Counted from the first letter of the stretch, positions 17,598 to 27,280 are shown. The stretch is DNA of 64,000 nt from Affinundibacterium flavidum (GCF_014284175.1 NZ_JACOGA010000002.1:186001-250000); one strand, 5' to 3'. Notes: a model not told the origin generated them from the sequence alone. Numbers and translations: made by a program.

Positions 17598-18839
17598 TTA
17601 CTTCAATTTGCTAAGTTGCGTCAGAATCGCATGTGCCGCCTTGATACGAGCGGGAATAGGATAATTTTTATTTGCTAACATCACGATGCCTATTCTTAAT
17701 TCCGGAACAAAGACAACATAGGCACCGAAGCCATTGGTCGATCCCGTCTTATTAAATAATCGCGCTGCATAGTGTAGCTTGGAGCGCATGATTTCTTGTG
17801 CCTGGTTCTGCTCCCAAATCATTTGTTCAGAATTGCCGGCCAATAGCCGCTTTAAAGAAATCGGATAAGGGTATTGTTCCCAGCCCAAGCCCTGCCCCAT
17901 TTCGCCGATTCTGAAATACGGAATATGCGTACCAGCAATCACACGTGAAGTTGACGCGTCAAGTGACTTGCTATCGATATTCAATTGCACAAAATGTAGC
18001 ATATCGACGCTATTCGATTTCACACCGTAGGCTTCATCGGCGAACACACCAGGATTGACACGCACTGGTTTCAGTTCGTCTTTGTCTAGCCTATAACCCC
18101 AGGCATAATCCGGCATTGCCGATTCTGGGAAGCGGATATAGCTGTGATGCAAACCTAGTTTTGGAAATAACTGCGTTTCCATCGCGTCCGCGAAATTGCT
18201 CTTTAATGCTAGCGCAGTGAGATGCCCAAATAGGCCGATACTGGGATTCGAATATTCACGCGCTGTGCCGGGCGCAGCACTTGGTTTCCATTGTTGAAAA
18301 TAATTGAGCATGCCTGCATTTACAGAGTCATTGACAACGTCGTCAGGCATTTGCAAAGGCAAGCCGCCTGCAGTGTAAGTGGCCAAATTTTTCAGGTTTG
18401 CTTTGTCGATCGCCGTGCCTTGCAGTTGCGGTATGAATTTACTTGGATGATCTTCTAAGGACAATTTACCTAACTCTTGCGCGTAGCTGCCCAGCGTTGC
18501 GGTGAAAGTTTTGCTGACAGAGCCGAGTTCAAAGAGTGTTTTATCACTGACTGGTATGTTTTTTTCTTTCGATGCGACGCCATAGTTGAAGTACATTGCT
18601 TGCCCATTAACCATCAAAGCGATTGCCATGCCGGGGATAGCGTGTTGATGCATCAAGGCTTTGATTTCTTTATCGACGATATGGCGGGCCTTATCTTCAA
18701 CTTCGGCTGCAGCTTTGGGAGCTTCATTAGCAGAATGTATGGCAGCTTGACTGGATAAAGATAAAACACTGGCAGCAATCAACAGAGTAAGTTGACGGCG
18801 AGCAATAACGGTCATACGAATAGCGGGCACATGAATCAC
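17598..18839 (-). CDS. Class C (AmpC-type) beta-lactamase
   Basis: Taken from the GTG at 18839, which has AAGGA about 7 nt upstream, the protein is 413 residues with a signal peptide (RRQLTLLIAASVLSLSSQA). The three active-site motifs of class C serine beta-lactamases are present: S107-V-S-K110, Y196-S-N198 and K364-T-G366. The lengths between them fit AmpC. The enzyme would hydrolyse cephalosporins in the periplasm by an acyl-serine intermediate. The frame stays open upstream to a GTG at 18968, but that would bury the signal peptide. No ampR-like gene lies next to it, so control by AmpR is not shown here. Confidence 0.88.
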   Translation of the reverse strand: MIHVPAIRMTVIARRQLTLLIAASVLSLSSQAAIHSANEAPKAAAEVEDKARHIVDKEIKALMHQHAIPGMAIALMVNGQAMYFNYGVASKEKNIPVSDKTLFELGSVSKTFTATLGSYAQELGKLSLEDHPSKFIPQLQGTAIDKANLKNLATYTAGGLPLQMPDDVVNDSVNAGMLNYFQQWKPSAAPGTAREYSNPSIGLFGHLTALALKSNFADAMETQLFPKLGLHHSYIRFPESAMPDYAWGYRLDKDELKPVRVNPGVFADEAYGVKSNSVDMLHFVQLNIDSKSLDASTSRVIAGTHIPYFRIGEMGQGLGWEQYPYPISLKRLLAGNSEQMIWEQNQAQEIMRSKLHYAARLFNKTGSTNGFGAYVVFVPELRIGIVMLANKNYPIPARIKAAHAILTQLSKLK

Positions 18840-19130
18840 GGGATATTCCTTTTTTGTTTTGTGATCGATTTGAACAGAAAGAATTGTAAACCTTGCACCA
18901 CAGCATTGGTCAAACAAATGTAAAGCCGAAGCACAAGCAATTTCGCGACTTCTACGCCACAACTTCACGCGGTGACAGCAGTTTTATGCAATTTGCGCAG
19001 GATTTGTCACGCATCAATGTCCCAATCCTCGGACACTGAATTGACCATCAATGCCGGTATCAGCTTGTCGTTTAGTGCAGTGTGATGGAGCTTAGTCGTT
19101 ACAACACCTATAAAAAAACCTGGAGGCAGT

Positions 19131-20825
19131 ATGAAACCAAAACAATCAAACTTAGCACGGTCAAACTTAATACGTTCAAACTTAATGGGGATAGTAAGTT
19201 TGCTCAGTGTTACTGGCCTGGCAGCTAGCGCCAATCTGGCCTACGCGCAAAATGTTAATTTACAAATTGAACTTAAACCGGGGCGGATCGCTAAGACTGA
19301 GTTAGCGATTACGCCTTTGCAAGCTGAATTCGGCAATTTTGCATTGACAAAATCGCTACCCGCACATGCCAATGGCAGTCAATTGCGCGTGGTAGCCCGT
19401 AATTTGCAAGGAGAAATCGTGCATGAAGTTGTGGTACCGAATCGCTTGCATCGCTTGCTAGAAACCTTTGATCCTAAAACTGGTGCGATCAAACATGCAG
19501 AAACTGTCACGCAAGCCCGCACAACTATGGACGTATCCATGCCTTTTGGCGTCGATATCGCCAGCATCCAAGTGCTGCCACAACTGACAGCAGCACAAGC
19601 TGCGCAACAAGGTTTTGCGTCACCTGTGATACGACTTGATCGCACTCAGATACAAAGTTTAATTAGCAGCACCAAGCTGCAGAAAGCGACTGCAGCTGCA
19701 CCTACTGCATTAGCCGCAGCGCCAACACTGACGACGATTTTAAATAATGGCTCTACCGCATCGAAACTTGATTTTGTGTTTATTGGTGACGGTTACACAG
19801 CCGCAGAAATGTCCAAGTGGCAGTCAGATGCGCAGTCCATTATTGAAGCATTCAAGGCCGATCCTTTATTGGCCGCGAACTTAAGTAAGATCAATATTCA
19901 TCGAGTGGACATTGCGAGCAATCAATCTGGTGCCGATGAAATCGATAAGGGTATTTATCGTGATACGGCGATGGATGGCGAATTTGGCTGCTATAACATC
20001 GCCCGCTTATTGTGTGTGAATGTGACTAAGGTAAAAAATATTGTCAGCCAAGTGTTGCCTGCTGACGGGCGCGAACAAATCGTCGTGATTTCTAATTCGA
20101 CGCGTTATGGTGGTTCGGGTGGCGAGGTGGCTGCAGTATCGATGGATCCCTCTTCTAAGGAAGTTGCGTTGCATGAAATCGGCCATTCTGCATTTGGTTT
20201 GGCAGATGAGTATGATTACGGAACGTGTGACACCAGCGTTGAACCAACACCAGGCAATGTGTCACGTCTGGGAACTCGCAGCAATACCAAATGGGGTGAT
20301 CTGATTAGTGCCAGTACGCCAGTGCCTACGCAAGTGGGTATGTATGCGAATGGCACAGTAGGTACATTCCAAGGTGGCAATTACTGCACCAGCGGCATTT
20401 ATCGCCCGACAGAAAATTCACGTATGCGTACTCTGGGCAACCCGTGGCATGCGGTCAACACGCGCTTAGCGAATGCCGTTTTTGCGAAATATAACGGAAG
20501 CGGGACAAGCACAGAAGTCACACAAACTGGCTCTATTGCTTTAGGTGCGACAGTGTCAGTGCCGAATGTTTCACCCAATTATGTGCAAGCGGGAAATGGC
20601 ACTTATGTCGTGAAATTGACTGGCCCGGCTGGCACCGACTTTGATCTCTTTTTATATAAATGGAATGGCACGACCAGCAAGTGGGATCAGGTAGCAAAGG
20701 CCGATGGCAACACCTCAACTGAAACGATCAGCTACAACGGCACTGCTGGTTACTACTACGCGAGTGTAAAAGCGTATAGCGGTAGTGGCACTTACACGGT
20801 GAAGTACACGTTCCCACCGAAATAA
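19131..20825 (+). CDS. Secreted M64-family metallopeptidase with C-terminal PPC domain
   Basis: A 564-residue protein with a signal peptide (hydrophobic ~18-38, cleaved after AYAQ). The first ~190 residues are an M64 N-terminal beta domain. The catalytic domain has LDFVFIGDGYTAAEM and the zinc motif H348-E-I-G-H352 followed by FGLADEYDY, which matches the IgA-peptidase M64 HExxHxxxxxxDE pattern. The last ~95 residues (TGSIALGATVSVPNV to YTVKYTFPPK) are a bacterial pre-peptidase C-terminal domain, often removed after secretion. It is probably exported and active on proteins outside the cell. GGAGG precedes the ATG by 4 nt. Confidence 0.85.
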   Translation: MKPKQSNLARSNLIRSNLMGIVSLLSVTGLAASANLAYAQNVNLQIELKPGRIAKTELAITPLQAEFGNFALTKSLPAHANGSQLRVVARNLQGEIVHEVVVPNRLHRLLETFDPKTGAIKHAETVTQARTTMDVSMPFGVDIASIQVLPQLTAAQAAQQGFASPVIRLDRTQIQSLISSTKLQKATAAAPTALAAAPTLTTILNNGSTASKLDFVFIGDGYTAAEMSKWQSDAQSIIEAFKADPLLAANLSKINIHRVDIASNQSGADEIDKGIYRDTAMDGEFGCYNIARLLCVNVTKVKNIVSQVLPADGREQIVVISNSTRYGGSGGEVAAVSMDPSSKEVALHEIGHSAFGLADEYDYGTCDTSVEPTPGNVSRLGTRSNTKWGDLISASTPVPTQVGMYANGTVGTFQGGNYCTSGIYRPTENSRMRTLGNPWHAVNTRLANAVFAKYNGSGTSTEVTQTGSIALGATVSVPNVSPNYVQAGNGTYVVKLTGPAGTDFDLFLYKWNGTTSKWDQVAKADGNTSTETISYNGTAGYYYASVKAYSGSGTYTVKYTFPPK

Positions 20826-20833
20826 GGAACTGT

Positions 20834-20909
20834 TCGAAAACTCCAGCCTGGTCGCGCAGTTGTGCAGATGCGCAGTCTGTGACACGGCGACTAACTGGAG
20901 TTTTGTCGA
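20834..20909. terminator. Imperfect inverted repeat between convergent genes, likely bidirectional terminator
   Basis: TCGAAAACTCCAGCCTGGTC on the left pairs with GACTAACTGGAGTTTTGTCGA on the right around a GC-rich loop. It lies between the M64 peptidase and the convergent coiled-coil membrane protein. It may be a terminator or a small dispersed repeat. Confidence 0.5.
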
Positions 20910-20921
20910 TAGCAAAGACTG

Positions 20922-21671
20922 TTAGCCGAGGTGTAAAAACTTCGGCAAATGCAGCAATCCACCCCATCCCATCAGTAGTACGACACTCAACACAAATAAT
21001 CCCATCGCGCCGTTCGGACGCAGCACTCCCAAATAACTAATCACCACCGTCGTCGTATTTTTCTTAGATGCACTCATGCTGCGCCATTGCTGGATGATCT
21101 TCAATATGCTGGCGATGCCAGAACCAACAGACAACGACAACAAGGCAATACGAAAAACCGAGAGCAAATCGATTTGATCTAATGATACTTGTTTGTAGAA
21201 GAAACCAACGACCGCCATACACAAAGCTGCACCGATAGAAATGGCGGCATTGGTGTACATGGTCTTGCGACTACGGATGGCGGCATCTTCTAATTCTTGC
21301 CGCAGCATCTGAGTTTTATCGTTAATCAGACCCGAGGTTTCTTCTTTTAATGCGGAGATACGTTGGTCTAACATGCTCCCCATCTGATTGGTGGCGAATT
21401 CAATTAATTCTTTGATGTCGTCTTTGGTGATGGAACGATGACTATGCACTTCAGACGACAAGCGATCTATACTTTCATTGAGCTGCTTGCCTGCATTTTC
21501 GACCACCTCATTCAAACTGCTACTGGCTCTATCCACCACGTGATCTAAATGTTGGCTCGCTAGTCCTATCGATTCATTGAGCATGGGCTTGAGCGTATTT
21601 TCCGACACACGAACCATCGCGTTTTCGATTTGACCAAGTTCATTGCTAATATCTGCTTTCCAGATTGCCAT
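20922..21671 (-). CDS. Coiled-coil membrane protein of unknown function
   Basis: A 249-residue protein. Residues ~1-135 are a long amphipathic coiled coil with regularly spaced Leu/Val heptads (LNESIGLASQHLDHVVDRAS, LNEVVENAGKQLNESIDRLS), resembling apolipoprotein-like or chemotaxis-type helices. Three hydrophobic helices follow: about 142-160, 172-190 and 223-243. No catalytic motif is seen. The topology suggests a soluble rod on the cytoplasmic side and a membrane anchor at the C-terminus. Family not recognised. Confidence 0.6.
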   Translation of the reverse strand: MAIWKADISNELGQIENAMVRVSENTLKPMLNESIGLASQHLDHVVDRASSSLNEVVENAGKQLNESIDRLSSEVHSHRSITKDDIKELIEFATNQMGSMLDQRISALKEETSGLINDKTQMLRQELEDAAIRSRKTMYTNAAISIGAALCMAVVGFFYKQVSLDQIDLLSVFRIALLSLSVGSGIASILKIIQQWRSMSASKKNTTTVVISYLGVLRPNGAMGLFVLSVVLLMGWGGLLHLPKFLHLG

Positions 21672-21734
21672 CGGTAGTTCCTTTATGAAGGTGTTGTTTA
21701 GGATAGAGTGGGAACATCATCGCATTTTTCAAGG

Positions 21735-22676
21735 CTAGGCGACTATGGTTTTTGCAGGTGCAATTTCCTGCAATACAAAATCAACAAACGCTCGCACCGT
21801 AGCAGACATCAATCGATTTTGCGGATACAACATAGAATAGGCGCGAGTTTGCCCGTGCGTATAGTCTTGCATAATCTCGACTAGGCGTCCCTGGCGCAAA
21901 TCTTCTTCCACGATGTATTGAAAACTCTGGCAAATCCCGCCACCGCTTTTCGCCAAACTCACGCACCCCAACACATCATCGGTCACACTAATGTTGGAGG
22001 TAAAGGCAAATTCCTGTTCGACACCAGCGATCGTCATGATCCAGGGAAAAGGGCGACCGGTGCTAGGCAACAAAAATTGCAAACAACGATGTTCTTGCAG
22101 ATCGTCTGGCGTCTGCGGTGTACCGTACTGCGCGAGGTAACTTGGTGCGACAAAAATGCCGCGCTTGGCATCTTCCAATTTGCGCGCCACCAGACGCGAA
22201 TCATCGGGTACGCCCAAACGTATGGCGATGTCATAGCCATCTTCGATGAAATCGATATTGCGATTTGAAATATTAAATTCGATCTTGATACGCGGATAGC
22301 GCTCAAAAAAGCGCGGCATGATGGGCAACAAGCGATAGTGGCTATACGTAGTCGGTGCACTGATACGCAAGATGCCACTGGGATCGCTGTGCTTGCCACT
22401 TAAGGTGCGTTCGGTCTCACGTATCTGCGTCAAGGCTTGTGTACATTGTTCGTAATAGAGTTGGCCTTCATTCGTCAGACGCATGTGACGGGTTGTACGG
22501 GCAAATAGCTTGACCTGCAAACGTGCTTCTAAACGGGCAACCGAACGACTGACCGCCGCTGGTGTCAGTCCCAAAGTCTGCGCCGCCAAAGTAAAACTTC
22601 CCAATTCCGCCGATTTACAAAATAGCTCGATAGAGCCTAGTTGTACCGGATCAAAATCACGCGTGATACGAGCCAT
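21735..22676 (-). CDS. LysR-family transcriptional regulator
   Basis: A 313-residue LTTR. The N-terminal winged helix is clear (FCKSAELGSFTLAAQTLGLT, PAAVSRSVARLEARL), followed by a linker helix and a periplasmic-binding-like effector domain (GILRISAPTTYSHYRLLPIM, DIAIRLGVPDDSRLVARKL). It belongs to the CrgA/DsdC-like group that often controls an adjacent divergent oxidoreductase. Here the divergent gene is the NADP-dependent quinone oxidoreductase at 23006, and a dyad at 22832-22862 between them is a candidate operator. Confidence 0.88.
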   Translation of the reverse strand: MARITRDFDPVQLGSIELFCKSAELGSFTLAAQTLGLTPAAVSRSVARLEARLQVKLFARTTRHMRLTNEGQLYYEQCTQALTQIRETERTLSGKHSDPSGILRISAPTTYSHYRLLPIMPRFFERYPRIKIEFNISNRNIDFIEDGYDIAIRLGVPDDSRLVARKLEDAKRGIFVAPSYLAQYGTPQTPDDLQEHRCLQFLLPSTGRPFPWIMTIAGVEQEFAFTSNISVTDDVLGCVSLAKSGGGICQSFQYIVEEDLRQGRLVEIMQDYTHGQTRAYSMLYPQNRLMSATVRAFVDFVLQEIAPAKTIVA

Positions 22677-22692
22677 ATTGCCCCTAATTTTC

Positions 22693-22813
22693 GAGACCTT
22701 TGCACAACTTACTGCGCGGCCGAATTTTGAATCTCCGGTGCTCGCTGTGCTCTAGCACAGGTCCGCTCCTCAATTCAAACTTCGACCGCTCGCGACAGTT
22801 TTGCAGAGGTCTC
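22693..22813. repeat. 121-bp inverted-repeat element with GAGACCT ends
   Basis: GAGACCTTTGCACAAC at the left end is matched by GTTTTGCAGAGGTCTC at the right end. An inner pair (CGAATTTTGAAT / ATTCAAACTTCG) makes it a near full-length palindrome centred on TGCTCTAGCA. It lies 16 nt from the start of the LysR gene, inside the LysR/oxidoreductase divergent promoter region. It looks like a small non-coding mobile repeat. Confidence 0.65.
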
Positions 22814-22831
22814 TTTTCAGTGTTTCAAACT

Positions 22832-22862
22832 CATATTATTACGTAGTGTAACAAATAATGTG
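22832..22862. promoter_or_regulatory. Candidate LysR operator in the divergent promoter region
   Basis: CATATTATT at 22832-22840 and AATAATGTG at 22854-22862 form an interrupted dyad (8 of 9 positions pair) with a 13-bp spacer, in the size range of LysR binding sites. It is in the gap between a LysR gene and the gene it probably controls. Inferred, not proven. Confidence 0.45.
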
Positions 22863-23005
22863 AATTGTAGTCTGTTTATCAAATATGAAGTGAGGCGTAG
22901 ACTGCTTTCATCGTGAATCGCCATTCACCTTATTAAGCAAAAACGCAATTAAATGCGCTATCAAAAGCGCAATCACAGATTATTGATCAACAAAAGGAAA
23001 ACATC

Positions 23006-23947
23006 ATGCAAACCACACACAAAGCCGTTCGTATTCATCAATTTGGTGGCACCGAAGCCTTGTCTTATGAAGACGCACCTGTACCCACCATTCAGCCTGA
23101 CGAAGTGCTCGTCAAAATCCATGCTAGCAGTATCAACCCAGTGGATTGGAAAGTGCGTGAAGGCTATTTAAAAGACTTTATTCCACATACGTTCCCATTG
23201 ACCTTGGGTTGGGATTTTGCCGGTGAAGTCGTCGCCGTCGGTGCCAATGTCAGTGACTGGAAACCTGGTGCTGCAGTCTATGCCCGCCCTGATATAGGTC
23301 GTGATGGCGCTTATGCTGAATACATTGCTGTGCGTGCCAACGAAATTGCCGCCAAGCCCGCCAGCATCAATTGGCAAGAAGCCGCCGCAGTTCCCTTGGT
23401 TGCCTTAACCGCGTGGCAGTCTTTATACGAAGCCGCGAATATACAAGCCGGTGAACGTGTGTTGATTCATGCGGGTGCTGGCGGTGTTGGTACGTTTGCG
23501 ATTCAGTTAGCGAAGCTGCGTGGTGCCTATGTGATCACGACCACTTCTGCAAAAAATAGCGATCTAGTCAAAGCACTGGGTGCAGATGAAGTCATCGACT
23601 ACACGCAAAGCGATTTCTCCACGCTGCGCGATATTGATGTGGTATTTGATACGATGGGTGGCGAAGTCCAAGACAAATCGTGGCAAACACTGAAACGCGG
23701 TGGTCGTTTAGTCTCCATCATTTCTCAACCTTCAGAAGAAGCCGCAGCCCAAGTCGGCGCAACTCCCCTATTTTGCTTCGTACAACCGAGCGCAGCACAG
23801 TTGCAATCGTTGGCGACATTGATCGACGCAGGCAAAATCAAGATCATCATCGACAGCGTTTATCCCCTTAAGGATATCGCCGCTGCACATGCTAAAAGCG
23901 CGACTGGTAGAACACGTGGCAAGATTGTGATACAGGTGAGTGCATAA
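23006..23947 (+). CDS. NADP-dependent quinone oxidoreductase (zinc-independent MDR family)
   Basis: A 313-residue medium-chain dehydrogenase/reductase. The N-terminal GroES-like domain reads VRIHQFGGTEALSYEDAPVP and INPVDWKVREG, with HTFPLTLGWDFAGEV. The nucleotide-binding motif is AGAGGVGTFAIQLAKLRGAY, and catalytic-zinc ligands are lacking, as in quinone oxidoreductases. It would reduce quinones or enals with NADPH. AAGGA lies 7 nt before the ATG. The divergent LysR and the dyad between them suggest inducible control by an electrophile or aromatic compound. Confidence 0.87.
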   Translation: MQTTHKAVRIHQFGGTEALSYEDAPVPTIQPDEVLVKIHASSINPVDWKVREGYLKDFIPHTFPLTLGWDFAGEVVAVGANVSDWKPGAAVYARPDIGRDGAYAEYIAVRANEIAAKPASINWQEAAAVPLVALTAWQSLYEAANIQAGERVLIHAGAGGVGTFAIQLAKLRGAYVITTTSAKNSDLVKALGADEVIDYTQSDFSTLRDIDVVFDTMGGEVQDKSWQTLKRGGRLVSIISQPSEEAAAQVGATPLFCFVQPSAAQLQSLATLIDAGKIKIIIDSVYPLKDIAAAHAKSATGRTRGKIVIQVSA

Positions 23948-24000
23948 GTGGTAGCGAATGCCGTTCCTTTAAGCTCTACATGTCTAAGTACGAATAAAGC

Positions 24001-24131
24001 TCCTTCCCCCGCAAGCGGGAGAAGGTTGGGATGAGGGGGATTCAGTTTCGCGAAATATCTATTTAGTGTCGCAAAATTGATCGACCAGAACCCATCCCCA
24101 TCCCAGCCTTCCCCTTGAAGGGGAAGGAGCT
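24001..24131. repeat. Two adjacent hairpin repeats of both dispersed families
   Basis: 24001-24040 is the CCCCCGCAAGCGGGAGAAGG type ending in GGGATGAGGGGG. 24088-24131 is the ACCCATCCCCATCCC / CCCCTTGAAGGGG type ending GGAGCTG. They lie in the 23948-24355 gap, where I see nothing else. Confidence 0.75.
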
Positions 24132-24355
24132 GTATAACACTACTTTCCCGCTATCGCTATAGCAGCGTCATTTGTAAAAAATAGTGGTTACGTGAGCAAG
24201 CAGTAAGCCGCTTTAATTTCTCATTAGACCCAGCCCAACGAAAACGCCTCACTGTTTTGCGCTAAACTGAGCGACATTGAGTGACACTAAGCGACACTAA
24301 GCACCGCGTCTCCTTCGCCCTTTGAGCGAGCGGGGCATTTTCCTAAGCGAAATCT

Positions 24356-24751
24356 ATGACCAACAAAATGACCATCGCCAACGTCGCCTACTTAGTACGC
24401 GACTACGACGAAGCCCTCAACTATTTCACTCAAGTACTGCGCTTCGAACTCATAGAGGATCGTCAAATCACGCCAGACAAACGCTGGCTGGTAGTCGCTC
24501 CGGCTGGCTCTGCGGGCGCCAAACTACTACTGGCAAAAGCCTCAACGCCAGAACAAATGTCCCATGTCGGCGATCAAACTGGCGGGCGTGTCTTTTTGTT
24601 TTTAGAAACCGAGGATTTTTGGGAAACCTATAAACACCTAGAATCGCACAAGGTCAGCTTCACAGAAAAACCACGCGAAGAGGCCTACGGAACCGTGGTG
24701 GTATTTGTGGATTTGTATGGAAACAAATGGGATTTGATTGGGCGTAGCTAA
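24356..24751 (+). CDS. VOC-family (glyoxalase/bleomycin-resistance fold) protein
   Basis: A 131-residue single-domain VOC protein: IANVAYLVRDYDEALNYFTQ, FELIEDRQITPDKRWLVVAP, RVFLFLETEDFWETYKHL and VVVFVDLYGNKWDLI follow the beta-alpha-beta-beta-beta order of the fold. Such proteins bind a divalent metal and act as dioxygenases, isomerases or drug-binding proteins; which applies cannot be told. A second ATG 12 nt downstream is an alternative start. Stands alone. Confidence 0.8.
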   Translation: MTNKMTIANVAYLVRDYDEALNYFTQVLRFELIEDRQITPDKRWLVVAPAGSAGAKLLLAKASTPEQMSHVGDQTGGRVFLFLETEDFWETYKHLESHKVSFTEKPREEAYGTVVVFVDLYGNKWDLIGRS

Positions 24752-24842
24752 CTACTCAAAGTTTTTAGGCAAACTCCCTTAGAACTTCCATCCCAAAAAT
24801 AGTCCACCAGTTTTCAACGAATCTCTTCATTACTCTGAAGCC

Positions 24843-25394
24843 ATGCCCACTATCCTAACTCACGCAGTCGTCCCTTTAGCTATCGGCCTCGGTTTGAGCC
24901 AAAGTGTCATTTCGCGGCGCTTGCTCGCTTGTGGTATTGCTGCTTCCATGCTGCCCGACTTAGACGTGATCGCATTTCGATTAAATATCGCCTACGCCGA
25001 CACTTTTGGCCACCGTGGTGTTAGTCATTCAATTTGTTTTGCTCTATTAATTGGCTTGATCGCCATGCTATTTAGTCGTCGCTTAAAATCATCACCATTG
25101 ATTGCTTTTGCATTTGTCGCTGTAGCGACGGCTTCCCACGGCATGCTGGATATGTTCACAAATGGTGGTTATGGCGTTGCGTTTTGGTGGCCTTTTTCTG
25201 CTGAAAGAATATTCGCGCCATGGCAAGTCATCGAGGTATCACCACTCAGTCTGCGTCGGGTATTTAGCGAACGTGGTTTCAATGTCTTAGTTTCTGAAGT
25301 GGTTTGGGTCTGGCTTCCGGCGATAGGCAGTTATTTTGTGATGCGTTTTCTCCATCGTCATTTCTCCAGTAAGGCAGCCAGTGTCGATGCTTAA
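24843..25394 (+). CDS. YdjM/LexA-type membrane-bound metal-dependent hydrolase
   Basis: A 183-residue membrane protein of the YdjM-like family. It shows PTILTHAVVPLAIG with the first His, MLPDLDV, FGHRGVSHSI and ASHGMLDMFTNGGYG, the conserved Asp/His set presumed to bind metal. Four or five hydrophobic helices are present. E. coli YdjM is SOS-induced, but no LexA box is obvious upstream here. Activity is not established for most family members. Confidence 0.8.
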   Translation: MPTILTHAVVPLAIGLGLSQSVISRRLLACGIAASMLPDLDVIAFRLNIAYADTFGHRGVSHSICFALLIGLIAMLFSRRLKSSPLIAFAFVAVATASHGMLDMFTNGGYGVAFWWPFSAERIFAPWQVIEVSPLSLRRVFSERGFNVLVSEVVWVWLPAIGSYFVMRFLHRHFSSKAASVDA

Positions 25395-25767
25395 TTAGGC
25401 TGACATCAATACCATTTCATCTGCCAATGATGACAAACTTCACCAAGCAACTAGTCATCATTTCTTAGAAAAAAGCAGATCTGCAATCTTGCCGTACTGC
25501 ATCCTTCATATCATTCAACTAAGAAAGCCTGTTTTTAAGAGATCTTTACGATTTCTTATCGCGCATTATTCGCTAATATATTAATAATTCAAAATTAAAT
25601 TTTCGCGGTATGAACTTATGATTAGTTATTAGATTCGTCTTAATTCATATTAAATTCGTCTTAAATCCAGTCACAAATCAACACCTATATTCGTGCACTT
25701 TTGAGTGCGTTTGGATCTATCTAAACGCATCTGTTTTTTTGGATAATCGCTGTTTGAGGACTTGAGC
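25395..25767. other. AT-rich intergenic region upstream of the AraC gene
   Basis: No gene or repeat found. The stretch 25540-25680 is very AT-rich and carries repeated TCGTCTTAA words (25636, 25655) that could belong to the AraC promoter. Confidence 0.35.
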
Positions 25768-26700
25768 ATGGCATCTGCATTGATCAATACGACGGAAGAA
25801 CTACAAAACTGGTTTCACCAAAGTGGCGTCAGTGATCCTCTGCACACGTGCATCGGCCCCCTGCCTTTATCTAAAGCATCGCTAGGTCGCTGGTCTTGCA
25901 ATCGGCCAGACGAACGGATTCATTCGAATTTTCCTCATCCTGATTGCTATCGAATTGCCGTCATGCTGGCACCTTTGGAAGCCAGGATTTGGGATGCGGG
26001 TAGCCCGATCTGGGGTGGCATGATCGCAGCGAATCGCTTTCGGATTTGTCCGCCGGGTGAGTCGGGAAGTTGGCGCAGGATGAGCGCTTGCGATATTGTG
26101 AATATTTTTATTCCCATTACTTTTGTCGATCAGTTCGCTGCTCTGCGCGGCGATCACAAGCACAACTCTTTAACGGCAACTTCGTTCACGCACGATAAGC
26201 AAGTATTAGAACTTGTACACCAGATGTTAGACGCCCGCATTATTGCAGGTCCTTTAGCGACGCAAGTATGCGACAGCGCGATGACGATTTTGGTCAGCTA
26301 TTTATTAGAGCACTATAGCAAACCGCAGTTACAAGACGAATCATGCGGCGTATCTGGCTTGTCAGGATTATCGGGTGCCAGACTGCGTAAAATTTTGGCC
26401 TTTATGGCTGAGCATCTGGATGCCATGATCAGCAATGCGCAGCTTGCTGCCATCTGCAATATGAGTGAAGCGCATTTCTCACGCGAGTTTCGCCGTGCGA
26501 TGGGATTGCCGCCGCATCAATACATGATGAAGCTGCGTTTAGAACATGCCTGTCTGGCTTTATTGCAAGAAGATGCCCGCATCGTCGATATCGCTTACGA
26601 ATGCGGGTTTAATAATGCCAGCCATTTCACCCGTAGCTTTGCTGCGCAATTTGGCATGCCGCCAGCGCAATATCGTATGCAAAGGCGATGCGCAAATTGA
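25768..26700 (+). CDS. AraC-family transcriptional regulator
   Basis: About 310 residues. The C-terminal ~100 residues hold the two AraC helix-turn-helix units: NAQLAAICNMSEAHFSREFR, then PPHQYMMKLRLEHACLAL, and VDIAYECGFNNASHFTRSF with the final PPAQYR. The N-terminal domain resembles those of AraC proteins with an effector-binding cupin-like region but is not specific. The ATG at 25768 is chosen because TGAGGA lies 7 nt before it. The target is unknown; no obvious operon partner lies adjacent. Confidence 0.85.
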   Translation: MASALINTTEELQNWFHQSGVSDPLHTCIGPLPLSKASLGRWSCNRPDERIHSNFPHPDCYRIAVMLAPLEARIWDAGSPIWGGMIAANRFRICPPGESGSWRRMSACDIVNIFIPITFVDQFAALRGDHKHNSLTATSFTHDKQVLELVHQMLDARIIAGPLATQVCDSAMTILVSYLLEHYSKPQLQDESCGVSGLSGLSGARLRKILAFMAEHLDAMISNAQLAAICNMSEAHFSREFRRAMGLPPHQYMMKLRLEHACLALLQEDARIVDIAYECGFNNASHFTRSFAAQFGMPPAQYRMQRRCAN

Positions 26701-26707
26701 GTCATCA

Positions 26708-27280
26708 CTAAGTATTTTTATCTGCCCACGCTGCACGCTCTATGTGGCACGGTGCTAGCAAGAGATGTGATAATTGTTCAGGGTCATTAGTTTGCATTTG
26801 TGCCGAAAATTCAGTCAAGCGTGCGTCTTGCGCAGCGCTCAATTGCGCAATCAGATCACGCGCCACTTCGCGTGCAGTTGGACGACCTTCCTGATAATGT
26901 GGACTGCCTTTGTAATGCGAAAGTAAATGTTCGCGGTGATCCTGATACAAGGCACTGGCTTTGGTCGCTTCAAGCCTGGCTTGCTTGGCAGCGATTTCGG
27001 CATCAATTTCGGCATCGGTCTGGCAGTAGCGTTTTTTCTCGGCATCATCCCAATGTGGCGTATCGCCATGCTGTTCGCGCAGTATCGCCATCGAGCGAGA
27101 ATCAAGATCAATTTGTGATTGGGTGTGTATGTCTTTAAACACGTGCACCAGATTTTTACCTTCGCCCTGTGTGCCTTTGTAACGCATATCGGATGCGACC
27201 CGCCGTGGATTGAAACGAAACTGGCGACTACAAGTGAGTATCAGGGTATCCATTAAAGCGGCAATTTTTTTCGGGTTCAT
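26708..27280 (-). CDS. Hypothetical helical protein
   Basis: A 190-residue protein rich in charged residues, with a long Glu/Ala/Lys helix (TDAEIDAEIAAKQARLEATK) in the middle. No signal peptide, membrane helix or known motif. AAGGA lies 7 nt before the ATG and coding quality looks good, so it is probably real. It is convergent with the AraC gene, only 7 nt apart. Confidence 0.6.
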   Translation of the reverse strand: MNPKKIAALMDTLILTCSRQFRFNPRRVASDMRYKGTQGEGKNLVHVFKDIHTQSQIDLDSRSMAILREQHGDTPHWDDAEKKRYCQTDAEIDAEIAAKQARLEATKASALYQDHREHLLSHYKGSPHYQEGRPTAREVARDLIAQLSAAQDARLTEFSAQMQTNDPEQLSHLLLAPCHIERAAWADKNT

